Assembly: GCF_017874575.1 (NCBI RefSeq)
Contig: NZ_JAGGLU010000016.1
Span: 1-35,962 of the forward strand
Direction: 5' to 3'
From: Lactobacillus colini
GTDB taxonomy: Bacteria; Bacillota; Bacilli; Lactobacillales; Lactobacillaceae
DNA: 35,962 bases
The position numbers and the translations under genes are program-made. Shown here one piece after another: positions 17,009 to 23,707 of the stretch. Every line of letters begins with the position of its first letter. The first letter of the stretch is position 1. The notes under the pieces were generated by a model. It saw nothing but the letters and a program-made list of their open reading frames with translations, ran no database searches and had not been told where the DNA came from.

Positions 17009-17750
17009 TGATGATTTTGTCTTTGGTAGACATGCTGGGATTGATTTTTTAAAGACACAAGATGCCGATAAGATTAATAAGATCTTTTTGCAAAGGGGTG
17101 TTCAAGAGGACTTTGCTAATCAAGTTTATCAATTAGCACGCAAAAAGCACCTCATTGTTCAAAATGCACCCAAAAATAAGTTAGACCAGTTAACTAATCA
17201 AGCTAACCACCAGGGCTTGGTACTAGCCGTGGCTTCATTTGAATATGCGGATTTAGAAGAGTTGCTAGATAAGTTTGAAAATGAAGATAGGGAGCCATTT
17301 TTGTTAATGCTAGATTCGATTGAGGATCCCCACAATCTTGGATCAATCTTGAGAACATGTGATGCGACCGGGGTTGATGCTGTGATTATTCCTAAAAGAC
17401 GGGCTAGTGGTCTGACCTCTGTAGTAGCTAAGACTTCAACCGGTGCAATTGACCATGTACCTGTAGCCCGGGTCAATAACTTAGTCCAAACGACCCAAAT
17501 TTTAAAAAAGCGCGGTTACTGGTTCTTTGGTACAGCAATGCGGGGAATTGACTATCGTAGATGGGATGCTAAGGGCAAGACTGTCTTAGTAATTGGTAAT
17601 GAAGGTAAGGGAATATCGCCACTTCTTTTAAAGCAAATGGATCAAACTCTTACTATCCCAATGATTGGCCATGTTCAATCTCTAAATGCCAGTGTTGCAA
17701 CCGGTGCAATGCTCTATCAAATGTTTAATAGTAGACATCCTTTAGCTTAG
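16995..17750 (+). CDS. rlmB: 23S rRNA 2'-O-methyltransferase, TrmH/SpoU family (RlmB-like)
   Basis: The 251-aa protein has an N-terminal substrate-binding domain (VFGRHAGIDFL) and a SPOUT knotted domain with the three family motifs: DPHNLGSILRTC, VIGNEGKGIS and IPMIGHVQSLNASVA. It transfers a methyl group from S-adenosylmethionine to 23S rRNA; the B. subtilis counterpart YacO sits at the same locus. In-frame ATGs occur at 16980 and 16986. I chose 16995 because GGGGAT at 16982-16987 is correctly spaced and the N-terminus has family length. It overlaps mrnC by 14 bases. The yacP gene that follows in B. subtilis is missing. Confidence 0.9.
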   Translation: MSSSNDDFVFGRHAGIDFLKTQDADKINKIFLQRGVQEDFANQVYQLARKKHLIVQNAPKNKLDQLTNQANHQGLVLAVASFEYADLEELLDKFENEDREPFLLMLDSIEDPHNLGSILRTCDATGVDAVIIPKRRASGLTSVVAKTSTGAIDHVPVARVNNLVQTTQILKKRGYWFFGTAMRGIDYRRWDAKGKTVLVIGNEGKGISPLLLKQMDQTLTIPMIGHVQSLNASVATGAMLYQMFNSRHPLA

Positions 17751-17763
17751 CATATCTTAAAAG

Positions 17764-17795
17764 TGGCACCTATTTATGTATAGGCGTCATTTTTT
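17764..17795 (+). terminator. Terminator after rlmB
   Basis: TGGCACCTAT (17764-17773) pairs with ATAGGCGTCA (17780-17789) with one mismatch and one wobble, followed by six Ts. An outer TTAAAAGTG/CACTTTTAA pair can also form around it. Confidence 0.65.
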
Positions 17796-17894
17796 GGAGC
17801 ACTTTTAATTAAATGAACGCTTAAACAAGAGTTCGGCTTAATATCCAATACCTGTCCTCTAAAGTAATATTGATCAACTCAAGGGGGGATAGGA

Positions 17895-18428
17895 ATGGAT
17901 AACTTGGAATTAATTCAACTAGTTAAGCAAGGAGATAGTGATGCCTTGCTAGAATTAGCCAGACGCTATGCTGGAGTTATTTATAATGTTAAGAACAGAT
18001 ATTACATAAGGGGATATGACGAAGAAGATTGGCGACAAGATGCGTTGTTAATCTGCTATCAGGCGTGTTGCTCCTTTGATGTTAAGAAGGGTAAATTTGG
18101 AGCATTTTTAAAGTCGTATTTGACTAATCATGCCTGCACATTATTGCGTCATGAATTAGCTAAGCTGAGGGAGCCATACCGTCGGTCAGTATCTTATGAA
18201 AAGTTACTAAGTTCAGGTTCAGTTGACGAGGAATTTATTATGCCAATGAGCATTAATCAAGCAATTTTAGATGAATATTTGAATTCGCTTTCACATGTTG
18301 AAATTGCAACTTTTATAGATTGTATCAGTAACTTTAAGTCATATAGTATCCAAGCAGGATTTACCAGAAAGCAACTTCAACAAGCTAAGCATCGGTGTAG
18401 GCGAAAGTTTTTGGATTTAGTATCTTAA
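17895..18428 (+). CDS. sigH: SigH-like alternative sigma factor
   Basis: The 177-aa protein resembles sigma-70 region 2: an N-terminal helix LIQLVKQGDSDALLELARRY, the core-binding YDEEDWRQDALLICYQACCSFD (~40-61) and the DNA-melting FGAFLKSYLTNHACTLLRHE (~69-88). The C-terminal region 4 is short and diverged but ends with the basic KHRCRRK helix. Its place after rlmB and near rpmG-secE-nusG matches sigH of B. subtilis. In non-sporulating lactic acid bacteria such factors (SigH/ComX) are linked to competence genes, an inference here. Its ribosome site is a GGGGGG run at 17883-17888. The Cys-rich YQACCSF patch is unusual. Confidence 0.8.
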   Translation: MDNLELIQLVKQGDSDALLELARRYAGVIYNVKNRYYIRGYDEEDWRQDALLICYQACCSFDVKKGKFGAFLKSYLTNHACTLLRHELAKLREPYRRSVSYEKLLSSGSVDEEFIMPMSINQAILDEYLNSLSHVEIATFIDCISNFKSYSIQAGFTRKQLQQAKHRCRRKFLDLVS

Positions 18429-18432
18429 AAAA

Positions 18433-18462
18433 TTACGCATTACTTACAAAAAAGACTATAAT
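18433..18462 (+). promoter_or_regulatory. Promoter of the 71-aa gene
   Basis: TTACGC (18433-18438) and TATAAT (18457-18462) are separated by 18 bases, just after the sigH stop. Confidence 0.55.
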
Positions 18463-18497
18463 AATAGTTGTAGAAGTTATTTAGGAGGTATTTTAAG

Positions 18498-18713
18498 ATG
18501 GCAGAGATTATTAAGACAGAATTGTTAGACCGTCATATGAATGAAGTATTTGACTGGAGCGATTCTAAGCTTCCAGTAAGAGATGCCCTTTGGGACTACT
18601 TCATGGAGAGTAATGGTCACAACACCATGAAGACGGAGGAAGCAATGCTTCCATTTTTGAAAGACTCTGACGATAAAATCGAAGCCTTCGTAAACGAAAA
18701 TCTTAAGAAATAA
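18498..18713 (+). CDS. Small acidic protein of unknown function (71 aa)
   Basis: The product is soluble, acidic and rich in charged residues, with no Cys or membrane segment. The pattern LLDRHMNEVFDWSDSKLPV and WDYFMESNGHNTMK suggests a compact helical fold, but I recognise no family. Coding status is well supported: a TATAAT promoter, a strong AGGAGG site (18483-18488), ATG, and its own terminator. It is a monocistronic gene sitting just after sigH where lactobacilli depart from the B. subtilis gene order. Confidence 0.75.
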   Translation: MAEIIKTELLDRHMNEVFDWSDSKLPVRDALWDYFMESNGHNTMKTEEAMLPFLKDSDDKIEAFVNENLKK

Positions 18714-18736
18714 CAATTCCTAAAATTCTACGACCA

Positions 18737-18792
18737 GTGGTCACGCACTAGTTTGACCACCATAGACAGCCTGCAATGGCTGTCTTTTTTTA
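18737..18792 (+). terminator. Tandem hairpins ending the 71-aa gene
   Basis: A GTGGTCA/TGACCAC stem (18737-18760) is followed by a classic terminator, GACAGCC/GGCTGTC (18765-18784), with seven or more Ts. The second stem is clearly the terminator; the first may be a 3' RNA structure. Confidence 0.8.
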
Positions 18793-18801
18793 TTTGCATA
18801 T

Positions 18802-18831
18802 AAAAAACTGCCGAGAATAATCTCAGCAGTT
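18802..18831 (-). terminator. Terminator of the glycerol facilitator gene
   Basis: On the minus strand AACTGCTGAGA pairs with TCTCGGCAGTT (one wobble) and ends in TTTTTTA. Confidence 0.85.
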
Positions 18832-18842
18832 AGTCAAATATA

Positions 18843-19595
18843 TTAAAGTCCGAAAATTACCTTGTAAAGTGTGGCACCACAGATTCCTCCTAGGATAGGA
18901 GCGATTACTGGAATCCAGCCGTATTCCCAATGAGAGGAGCCTTTATGTGGTAATGGTAAGAATGTGTAGATCAAGCGAGGACCTAGGTCACGAGCTGGGT
19001 TAAGAGCTGGACCAGCTGGACCACCACCGGACATAACTAGAGCGGTAATCAAAAATCCTACTCCGATGTTAGCAATGTCAATTGATTGGTGGTAGAACAT
19101 GCCACGGTATAGTCCCAATGCACAAAAGAGCAAAACAGCAGTGTCAATAAACTCAGTAATAAAGCCGTTAAGCTTGCTATTAGCATAATCAGAAGTTGAG
19201 AAGCTTCCAAAGATTGTATTAGCGTCATCAGTTTGCTTAATGTATGGATAGTAAAGAACTACCACTAATAATTGTCCTACCATAGCGCCAAGCATTTGAG
19301 CGATTAGGTAAGGTGCAACTTGTGTCCAAGGAAATGCACCAACGAATGCTTGTGCTAAAGTTACAGCTGGGTTTAAGTGGTTACCTGAAATTGAACCAAA
19401 CATAAATGCCGGAATCATAACACCAAAACCAAAACCCCAAGCGATCAATAACCAGCCACCATTTGACTTATCGTCTGGATTATTACCAGCAGTACCCTTT
19501 AACATTGCGTTGGCTACCGCGCCGTTACCTAGAAGTACTAAAATTGCTGTTCCGATGAATTCAGCAAAGTACTTCATCATCCAAGTATGTTCCAT
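18843..19595 (-). CDS. glpF: Glycerol uptake facilitator (aquaglyceroporin)
   Basis: This 250-aa major intrinsic protein has six membrane helices and both pore motifs: NPA in GNHLNPAVTL (75-77) and NPARD (199-203) in PALNPARDLGPR. The Asp after the second NPAR is typical of glycerol-conducting members. It should let glycerol, and possibly other small solutes such as water or lactic acid, cross the membrane. The ATG is preceded by AGGGGGA on the minus strand; internal Met6/Met7 are less likely. It lies 97 bases after the MFS gene on the same strand and may be partly co-transcribed. The kinase gene glpK is 5 kb away on the other strand. Confidence 0.88.
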   Translation of the reverse strand: MEHTWMMKYFAEFIGTAILVLLGNGAVANAMLKGTAGNNPDDKSNGGWLLIAWGFGFGVMIPAFMFGSISGNHLNPAVTLAQAFVGAFPWTQVAPYLIAQMLGAMVGQLLVVVLYYPYIKQTDDANTIFGSFSTSDYANSKLNGFITEFIDTAVLLFCALGLYRGMFYHQSIDIANIGVGFLITALVMSGGGPAGPALNPARDLGPRLIYTFLPLPHKGSSHWEYGWIPVIAPILGGICGATLYKVIFGL

Positions 19596-19645
19596 TTTAC
19601 TTTTTCCCCCTGAAAAAATAATCGAAAAATATGATACAAATGAAA

Positions 19646-19651
19646 ATTATA
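19646..19651 (-). promoter_or_regulatory. Possible -10 box before glpF
   Basis: A TATAAT reads on the minus strand about 50 bases before the start. The -35 region (around ACACAA/TACACA) is weak. No cre-like sequence is visible here. Confidence 0.35.
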
Positions 19652-19692
19652 GCGGAAATACGGCACATTGTGTAGCTATTTTATGAAAAAAG

Positions 19693-20931
19693 TTAGTTTT
19701 TTGCGGATTTATTCTTCATGGAGTAGTTATTTTTGTTAAGTGTAACTGCTAGTATTAAAAAGCTTACCAGGAAGGCAGCAGAATTAATTATCCAGCCTAA
19801 ATTATATGACCCAGTCTGGTCAAAGAATAAACCAACTAAGTATACTGAAGCAGACATTGCAAAGGCACCAAGCATATTAATAATTGACAAGATGTTGCTG
19901 TAGTCCTTGTTGCCAAATTGCTTACGGATTAGATAAGGAAGGGCAACTAAGCAGATTCCTTGCCCTAAACCTAAAACAAAACCAGAAATAACTAACAGTT
20001 GCTTATTACTAAAAAGTATTAATCCTAGCCAGCCGCTAGCTCCAACAATGGCATAAATGAGCAAGGTCAATCTAGAACTGAAATGGTCAAGAAAGAAGCC
20101 AATAGAAATCTTCCCAGCCGCAGCGCCTAGCATAACCGCTGAAACGACGGTAGCTGCAATAATAGGTGAGATATTAAGATTGATAATATGGCCAGAAATA
20201 TGTTGTACTGATCCTGATACGAATTGCAGGGCCAGCATTGCAAAGGCTAAAGCATAAAATATCGGTCTTTTTAAGGCTTGGCGTAAGTTAATACCAATAA
20301 GACTAGTCGCTTGAGGATTAGCCTTAGTAGTACCATAAGCAGGATAGTTGCTATTGGGTCTCTCTAAGAGCAGTAGGGCAGCTGGGACTAAAATAACTAA
20401 AATTAGTCCTCCTTCACTAATTAAGCCTACCCGCCAACCAAAGCCATTAATGATGCTGGCAATAATTGGATTGAAGATCGTTCCGCCAAATGCAGAAAGA
20501 CCTAAGGCAATTCCCATCACGCTGCCTAGCTTTTCATTGAACCAATTGCTAAGAAGAACTGGTATCGATAAGGTGATAGCGATAGGCTGGCAGATACCAA
20601 TTAAGATCCAGCCAAGGTAAAAGTGTACTAAGCTAGTCGCCATCGACATTGTCAAAAGACTAATACCAATTAAGCTAAAGCAAGTAATCAATAGCCACTT
20701 GAGATTGAATTTCTCCATAACCTTACCAGCAACTAGTAAGCTAATAGCAGCGGCAGCATTTTGAAAAGTAGTCATTAAGGCAACGCTAGCCCTTCCGACT
20801 CTAAATTCCTTACTGATCGGCTCAAAGAAAAGTCCAATCGTATTAACTAAAAGTCCAAAGCCCACTAAAGAAATTAAGCAGCAGGCTGCAAAGATCCACC
20901 AGGCAAAAAAATTATGATGTGATTTTTTCAC
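19693..20931 (-). CDS. MFS transporter (OFA/monocarboxylate-type)
   Basis: The 412-aa protein has about twelve membrane helices in two halves. The loop motif between helices 2 and 3 (AGKVMEKFNLK) and its counterpart in the second half (GKISIGFFLDHFSSR) mark the major facilitator superfamily. The general pattern, FGLLVNTIGLFFEPISKEF in helix 1 and the NWFNEKLGSVMGIALG segment, resembles the oxalate/formate antiporter and monocarboxylate groups, but the substrate cannot be read from sequence. The start is GTG with AGGA nine bases upstream. It heads the minus-strand pair with glpF inserted in the conserved translation cluster. Confidence 0.8.
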   Translation of the reverse strand: MKKSHHNFFAWWIFAACCLISLVGFGLLVNTIGLFFEPISKEFRVGRASVALMTTFQNAAAAISLLVAGKVMEKFNLKWLLITCFSLIGISLLTMSMATSLVHFYLGWILIGICQPIAITLSIPVLLSNWFNEKLGSVMGIALGLSAFGGTIFNPIIASIINGFGWRVGLISEGGLILVILVPAALLLLERPNSNYPAYGTTKANPQATSLIGINLRQALKRPIFYALAFAMLALQFVSGSVQHISGHIINLNISPIIAATVVSAVMLGAAAGKISIGFFLDHFSSRLTLLIYAIVGASGWLGLILFSNKQLLVISGFVLGLGQGICLVALPYLIRKQFGNKDYSNILSIINMLGAFAMSASVYLVGLFFDQTGSYNLGWIINSAAFLVSFLILAVTLNKNNYSMKNKSAKN

Positions 20932-21074
20932 TTGAGTATGTCCTACTTTCTAAAAAAATTACATTTAAAAAGTATACGGAAGCTTGAAGAAAAAATAAAT
21001 TTAAGAAAAGCAAAATATCTTTAAATTTTAGTAAAATATTGCCGATGGACAAACCAATTAATAACAGCTAGTTA

Positions 21075-21103
21075 TTGCGTAAATTGATAATTTTTGCTAA
21101 GAT
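21075..21103 (+). promoter_or_regulatory. Promoter of rpmG-secE
   Basis: TTGCGT (21075-21080), a 17-base spacer and TAAGAT (21098-21103) with an extended TG give a convincing promoter just before rpmG. Confidence 0.6.
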
Positions 21104-21126
21104 TAATTGCAGTTTAGGAGGATTCT

Positions 21127-21276
21127 ATGGTAGCAAAGAAAGCATCCCTTGCTTGTACAGTATGTGGTTCACGTAATTATTCCATTACTGCAAGTAAGAA
21201 CCGAACCCAAAGACTTGAATTGAAGAAGTTCTGTAAGCACTGTGGAACTCAGACTCTTCATAAAGAAACGAGGTAA
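21127..21276 (+). CDS. rpmG: 50S ribosomal protein L33
   Basis: The frame encodes 49 residues starting [18 protein letters not shown] and containing two CxxC pairs (C10/C13 and C36/C39), the zinc-binding form of L33. L33 is a small protein of the large subunit near the E site. AGGAGG at 21117-21122 precedes the ATG. It lies five bases before secE, as in many Firmicutes where rpmG-secE-nusG are adjacent, which supports the call despite its small size. Confidence 0.93.
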   Translation: MVAKKASLACTVCGSRNYSITASKNRTQRLELKKFCKHCGTQTLHKETR

Positions 21277-21281
21277 GACGC

Positions 21282-21452
21282 ATGTTTAAATTTTTCAAAA
21301 GCGTAAATAAGACAATGAAGCAAGTAACATGGCCAACTTGGAAGCAGAATAGGCGTGATACTGGCATTGTTGTCGGCAGCTCAGTTCTTTTTGCATTATA
21401 TCTTGGATTATTAGACTTATTGTTCAGTTATATGACACAATTATTCTTATAA
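21282..21452 (+). CDS. secE: Preprotein translocase subunit SecE
   Basis: The frame encodes 56 residues: a short amphipathic start MFKFFKSVNKTMKQ, the conserved VTWPTW block (15-20) and one membrane helix (~28-50). This is the minimal single-helix SecE that clamps SecY in the Sec translocon. ACGAGG at the end of rpmG provides the ribosome site, so the two are translated together. Confidence 0.93.
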   Translation: MFKFFKSVNKTMKQVTWPTWKQNRRDTGIVVGSSVLFALYLGLLDLLFSYMTQLFL

Positions 21453-21463
21453 AAGAGAATCTG

Positions 21464-21472
21464 TGATATACT
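21464..21472 (+). promoter_or_regulatory. Extended -10 promoter before nusG
   Basis: TGATATACT is an extended -10 located after the secE stop. Transcripts would start near 21479, just upstream of the leader hairpin. Confidence 0.45.
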
Positions 21473-21482
21473 ACAGCTAGTT

Positions 21483-21505
21483 AAGACCTCCACGCGAGGT
21501 TTTTT
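21483..21505 (+). terminator. Short terminator-like hairpin in the nusG leader
   Basis: AAGACCTC (21483-21490) pairs with GAGGTTTT (21496-21503), loop CACGC, ending in a run of six Ts. It can end rpmG-secE transcripts or attenuate nusG. Confidence 0.65.
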
Positions 21506-21535
21506 GTTTGCATTAATTTGATAAGGAGTAGACAA

Positions 21536-22090
21536 ATGGTTGAAACCAGTAAAAAACAATGGTACGTAGTCCACACTTATTCTGGCTACGAAGACAAGGT
21601 TAAGAAAGACTTGCTTTCCCGTGCTCAATCAATGGGGATGCAGAACTACATCTTCCGTGTAATTATCCCTGAAGAACAAAAGACTGAAGTAGTTCGCGGC
21701 AAGAAGCAAGAAGTAGATGAAAAGGTATTCCCTGGCTATGTCTTGGTTGAAATGATCATGACTGATGAGAGTTGGTTCGTAGTTAGAAACACACCAAACG
21801 TAACTGGCTTTATCGGCAGTCACGGTGGTGGTTCTAAGCCTTCACCACTTTATGATGATGAAGTAGAGCGAATCTTGGCAGCTCAAGGTCAACCAGCTAA
21901 GCAGATGCCAGATGCTGATTACGAAGTTGGTGAAACTGTCACAATTACAGGTGGTGCCTTCAATGGCTTAACTGGTAAGATTACTGAGCTTGATCCAGAG
22001 AAGGCTAAGTTAACTGCAGTAATCGACATGTTCGGTCGTCAGACTAATGCCGAATTGGAATATAACCAAGTAAAAAAATTAGACGATTAA
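21536..22090 (+). CDS. nusG: Transcription termination/antitermination factor NusG
   Basis: The 184-aa protein has the NGN domain beginning KKQWYVVHTYSGYEDKVKKDL and the FPGYVLVEM block, then the KOW domain with EVGETVTITGGAFNGLTGKI (~124-143). NusG binds RNA polymerase and modulates pausing and coupling with ribosomes. A TTG at 21518 is in frame, but AAGGAG at 21523-21528 sits after it and is spaced for the ATG at 21536. It has its own promoter-like sequence and leader hairpin downstream of secE. Confidence 0.96.
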   Translation: MVETSKKQWYVVHTYSGYEDKVKKDLLSRAQSMGMQNYIFRVIIPEEQKTEVVRGKKQEVDEKVFPGYVLVEMIMTDESWFVVRNTPNVTGFIGSHGGGSKPSPLYDDEVERILAAQGQPAKQMPDADYEVGETVTITGGAFNGLTGKITELDPEKAKLTAVIDMFGRQTNAELEYNQVKKLDD

Positions 22091-22094
22091 AGTA

Positions 22095-22123
22095 TTGTCA
22101 ACTTGAACAAATGATGATAGAAT
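22095..22123 (+). promoter_or_regulatory. Promoter of rplK-rplA
   Basis: TTGTCA (22095-22100), a 17-base spacer and TAGAAT (22118-22123) form a near-consensus promoter immediately after nusG. Confidence 0.7.
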
Positions 22124-22142
22124 GACACAGTATCTATATTAC

Positions 22143-22182
22143 TGTGGGAGGAGAAAAAGGAAATTTCTCCATTATAACCGCA
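22143..22182 (+). promoter_or_regulatory. L1-type autoregulatory hairpin before rplK
   Basis: An outer stem TGTGG/CCGCA (22143-22147, 22178-22182) encloses an asymmetric internal loop (GA on the left, ATTATAA on the right) and an inner stem GGAGAAA/TTTCTCC (22150-22156, 22164-22170). Ribosomal protein L1 is known to bind such bulged hairpins in L11 operon leaders and repress translation. The RplK ribosome site follows 11 bases later. Confidence 0.6.
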
Positions 22183-22207
22183 TCACGGAATCAAGGAGGT
22201 ATTGACC

Positions 22208-22633
22208 GTGGCAAAGAAAGTTATTAACGTAGTTAAACTGCAAATTCCTGCTGGTGCAGCAACTCCTGCACCTCCAGTTGGTCCTGCATTGGGTCAAGCT
22301 GGAATCAACATCGTTGGTTTCACTAAGGATTTCAACGCACGTACTGCTGATCAAAAGGGTATGATTATCCCTGTAGTTATTACTGTATATGAAGATCGTT
22401 CATTCGAATTCATTACTAAGACTCCACCAGCAGCTGTTCTTTTGAAGAAGGCAGCTAAGGTTGACAAGGGTTCAGGCGAACCTAACACTAAGAAGGTTGC
22501 TAAGGTAACTAAGGATCAAGTTAAGGAAATTGCCGAAACCAAGATGAAAGATCTAAACGCTGCAGACGTTGAAGCTGCTATGCGCATGATTGAAGGTACT
22601 GCTAGAAGCATGGGCTTCGAAGTTGAAGACTAA
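22208..22633 (+). CDS. rplK: 50S ribosomal protein L11
   Basis: The 141-aa protein starts [15 protein letters not shown] and contains the [16 protein letters not shown] segment (~19-34), the hallmark of L11. It forms the GTPase-associated centre with 23S rRNA and is needed for stringent-response sensing. TTG at 22202 is in frame, but AAGGAGG at 22193-22199 favours the GTG at 22208, which also gives the family N-terminus. It is first of the L11-L1 operon and preceded by a promoter and an L1-type hairpin. Confidence 0.97.
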   Translation: MAKKVINVVKLQIPAGAATPAPPVGPALGQAGINIVGFTKDFNARTADQKGMIIPVVITVYEDRSFEFITKTPPAAVLLKKAAKVDKGSGEPNTKKVAKVTKDQVKEIAETKMKDLNAADVEAAMRMIEGTARSMGFEVED

Positions 22634-22682
22634 TTATAGTTTCTAGTAATGTCGGATCGTTAATCAAAATTAACGAATCAAG

Positions 22683-22714
22683 GTGGGAGAGTTTGAGAAG
22701 ACTCGTTTGACCAC
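22683..22714 (+). promoter_or_regulatory. Second L1-type hairpin, before rplA
   Basis: An outer stem GTGG/CCAC (22683-22686, 22711-22714) encloses an asymmetric internal loop (GA left, GTTTGA right) and an inner stem GAGT/ACTC (22689-22692, 22701-22704). It repeats the architecture of the hairpin before rplK. A separate perfect CGTTAAT/ATTAACG hairpin lies just upstream (22658-22675). Confidence 0.55.
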
Positions 22715-22735
22715 ATTTTCAGGAGGAATTTTTAC

Positions 22736-23428
22736 ATGGCAAAGCATGGTAAGAAATATTTAGAAGCAGCTAAGAAAGTTGATTCAAGCAAATTTTATAC
22801 AGTAGAAGAAGCAATGAAGTTAGCTAAAGAAACTTCATACGCAAACTTTGACGCAACTATTGAAGTTGCTTACAACTTATCTGTAGATCCTAAGCAAGCA
22901 GATCAACAAATCCGTGGTTCTATCGTTTTACCTAATGGTACTGGTAAGACCCAAAAGGTTATTGTATTTGCTGAAGGTCCACAAGCAGAAGCTGCTAAGC
23001 AAGCAGGTGCTGACGAAGTTGGTGGCGACGAATTAGTAGCTAAGATTCAAGACGGTTACTTAGACTTTGATGTTGTTGTTGCTACTCCAATGATGATGGC
23101 TAAGGTTGGTCGTTTAGGTCGTATCTTAGGACCTAAGGGCTTAATGCCTAACCCTAAGACTGGTACTGTAACTATGGACGTTGCTAAGGCTGTTCAAAAC
23201 GTTAAGGCTGGTCAAGTAGAATACCGCGTTGACAAGCAAGGCTTGATCCACGCACCAATTGGTAAGGTTTCATTTGAAACTGATAAGTTAGCTGAAAACT
23301 TTAACGCATTACGTGACGTAATTGTTCGTGCACGTCCTGCTTCAGCTAAGGGTCAATATATTAAGAGCGTTGCTGTTTCTGCAACCTTTGGCCCTGGTAT
23401 CCACTTGGATCCATTAAACTTAGATTAA
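22736..23428 (+). CDS. rplA: 50S ribosomal protein L1
   Basis: The 230-aa protein has the L1 signature [17 protein letters not shown]... followed by [20 protein letters not shown] (~124-143). L1 forms the mobile stalk at the E site and acts as translational repressor of its own operon. AGGAGG at 22721-22726 precedes the ATG. It follows rplK by 102 bases, a gap that holds two hairpins, one of them L1-like. A strong terminator follows. Confidence 0.97.
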   Translation: MAKHGKKYLEAAKKVDSSKFYTVEEAMKLAKETSYANFDATIEVAYNLSVDPKQADQQIRGSIVLPNGTGKTQKVIVFAEGPQAEAAKQAGADEVGGDELVAKIQDGYLDFDVVVATPMMMAKVGRLGRILGPKGLMPNPKTGTVTMDVAKAVQNVKAGQVEYRVDKQGLIHAPIGKVSFETDKLAENFNALRDVIVRARPASAKGQYIKSVAVSATFGPGIHLDPLNLD

Positions 23429-23449
23429 TTAATAGCTTAAATAACTATC

Positions 23450-23482
23450 AAGACCGTTTTCCAATTGGAAGACGGTCTTTTA
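23450..23482 (+). terminator. Terminator after rplA
   Basis: AAGACCGT (23450-23457) pairs with ACGGTCTT (23472-23479), with TTCCAATTGGAA in the loop able to pair on itself and extend the stem, followed by Ts. Confidence 0.85.
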
Positions 23483-23515
23483 TTTAAAAAATCGAATACT
23501 TTTTATAATTAGTTG

Positions 23516-23544
23516 TTGACAATAAGTCCAATAGCTAGTAAAGT
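23516..23544 (+). promoter_or_regulatory. Promoter of rplJ-rplL
   Basis: Consensus TTGACA (23516-23521), a 17-base spacer and TAAAGT (23539-23544). This is the best -35 match in the window. Confidence 0.7.
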
Positions 23545-23549
23545 ATTAA

Positions 23550-23662
23550 GCGAAGTAAATTCTACCTAAGACTCGGGTGGCAACATGCCTTAATATCCCG
23601 CCGAGGCCAGAAAAACTAAGAGTATTAACTGCTCCATGTCTTTTTGGCATGGAGTTTTAATT
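23550..23662 (+). promoter_or_regulatory. L10 leader with attenuator terminator
   Basis: The leader has the arrangement of the Firmicute L10 leader: CGAAGTAAATTCTACC, then GACTCGGGTGGCAAC and CCCGCCGAGGCC, then a terminator stem CTCCATG/CATGGAG (23632-23638, 23648-23654) with a TTTT run. In B. subtilis the L10(L12)4 complex is known to bind such a leader and promote attenuation of rplJL. The terminator ends about 45 bases before rplJ. Confidence 0.75.
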
Positions 23663-23707
23663 TCGGCTGATAGAATTTATCTTAAAGTAATTTTGGAGGT
23701 GAATTCA

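Noticed and set aside
19684..19702. AAAAAAGTTAGTTTTTT at the end of the MFS gene considered as its terminator
   Set aside because: The stem is only A-T pairs and partly inside the coding region. It is too weak to call; read-through into glpF is as likely.
23570..23612. GGGTGGCAAC followed by CCGCCGAGG considered as a T-box riboswitch
   Set aside because: The sequence differs from the T-box AGGGTGGNACCGCG, the downstream gene is rplJ, and the full pattern fits the L10 leader.
23636..23707. Upstream extension of rplJ into the leader
   Set aside because: This part overlaps the attenuator stem and is not part of the L10 family N-terminus; GGAGG at 23696-23700 supports the TTG at 23708.
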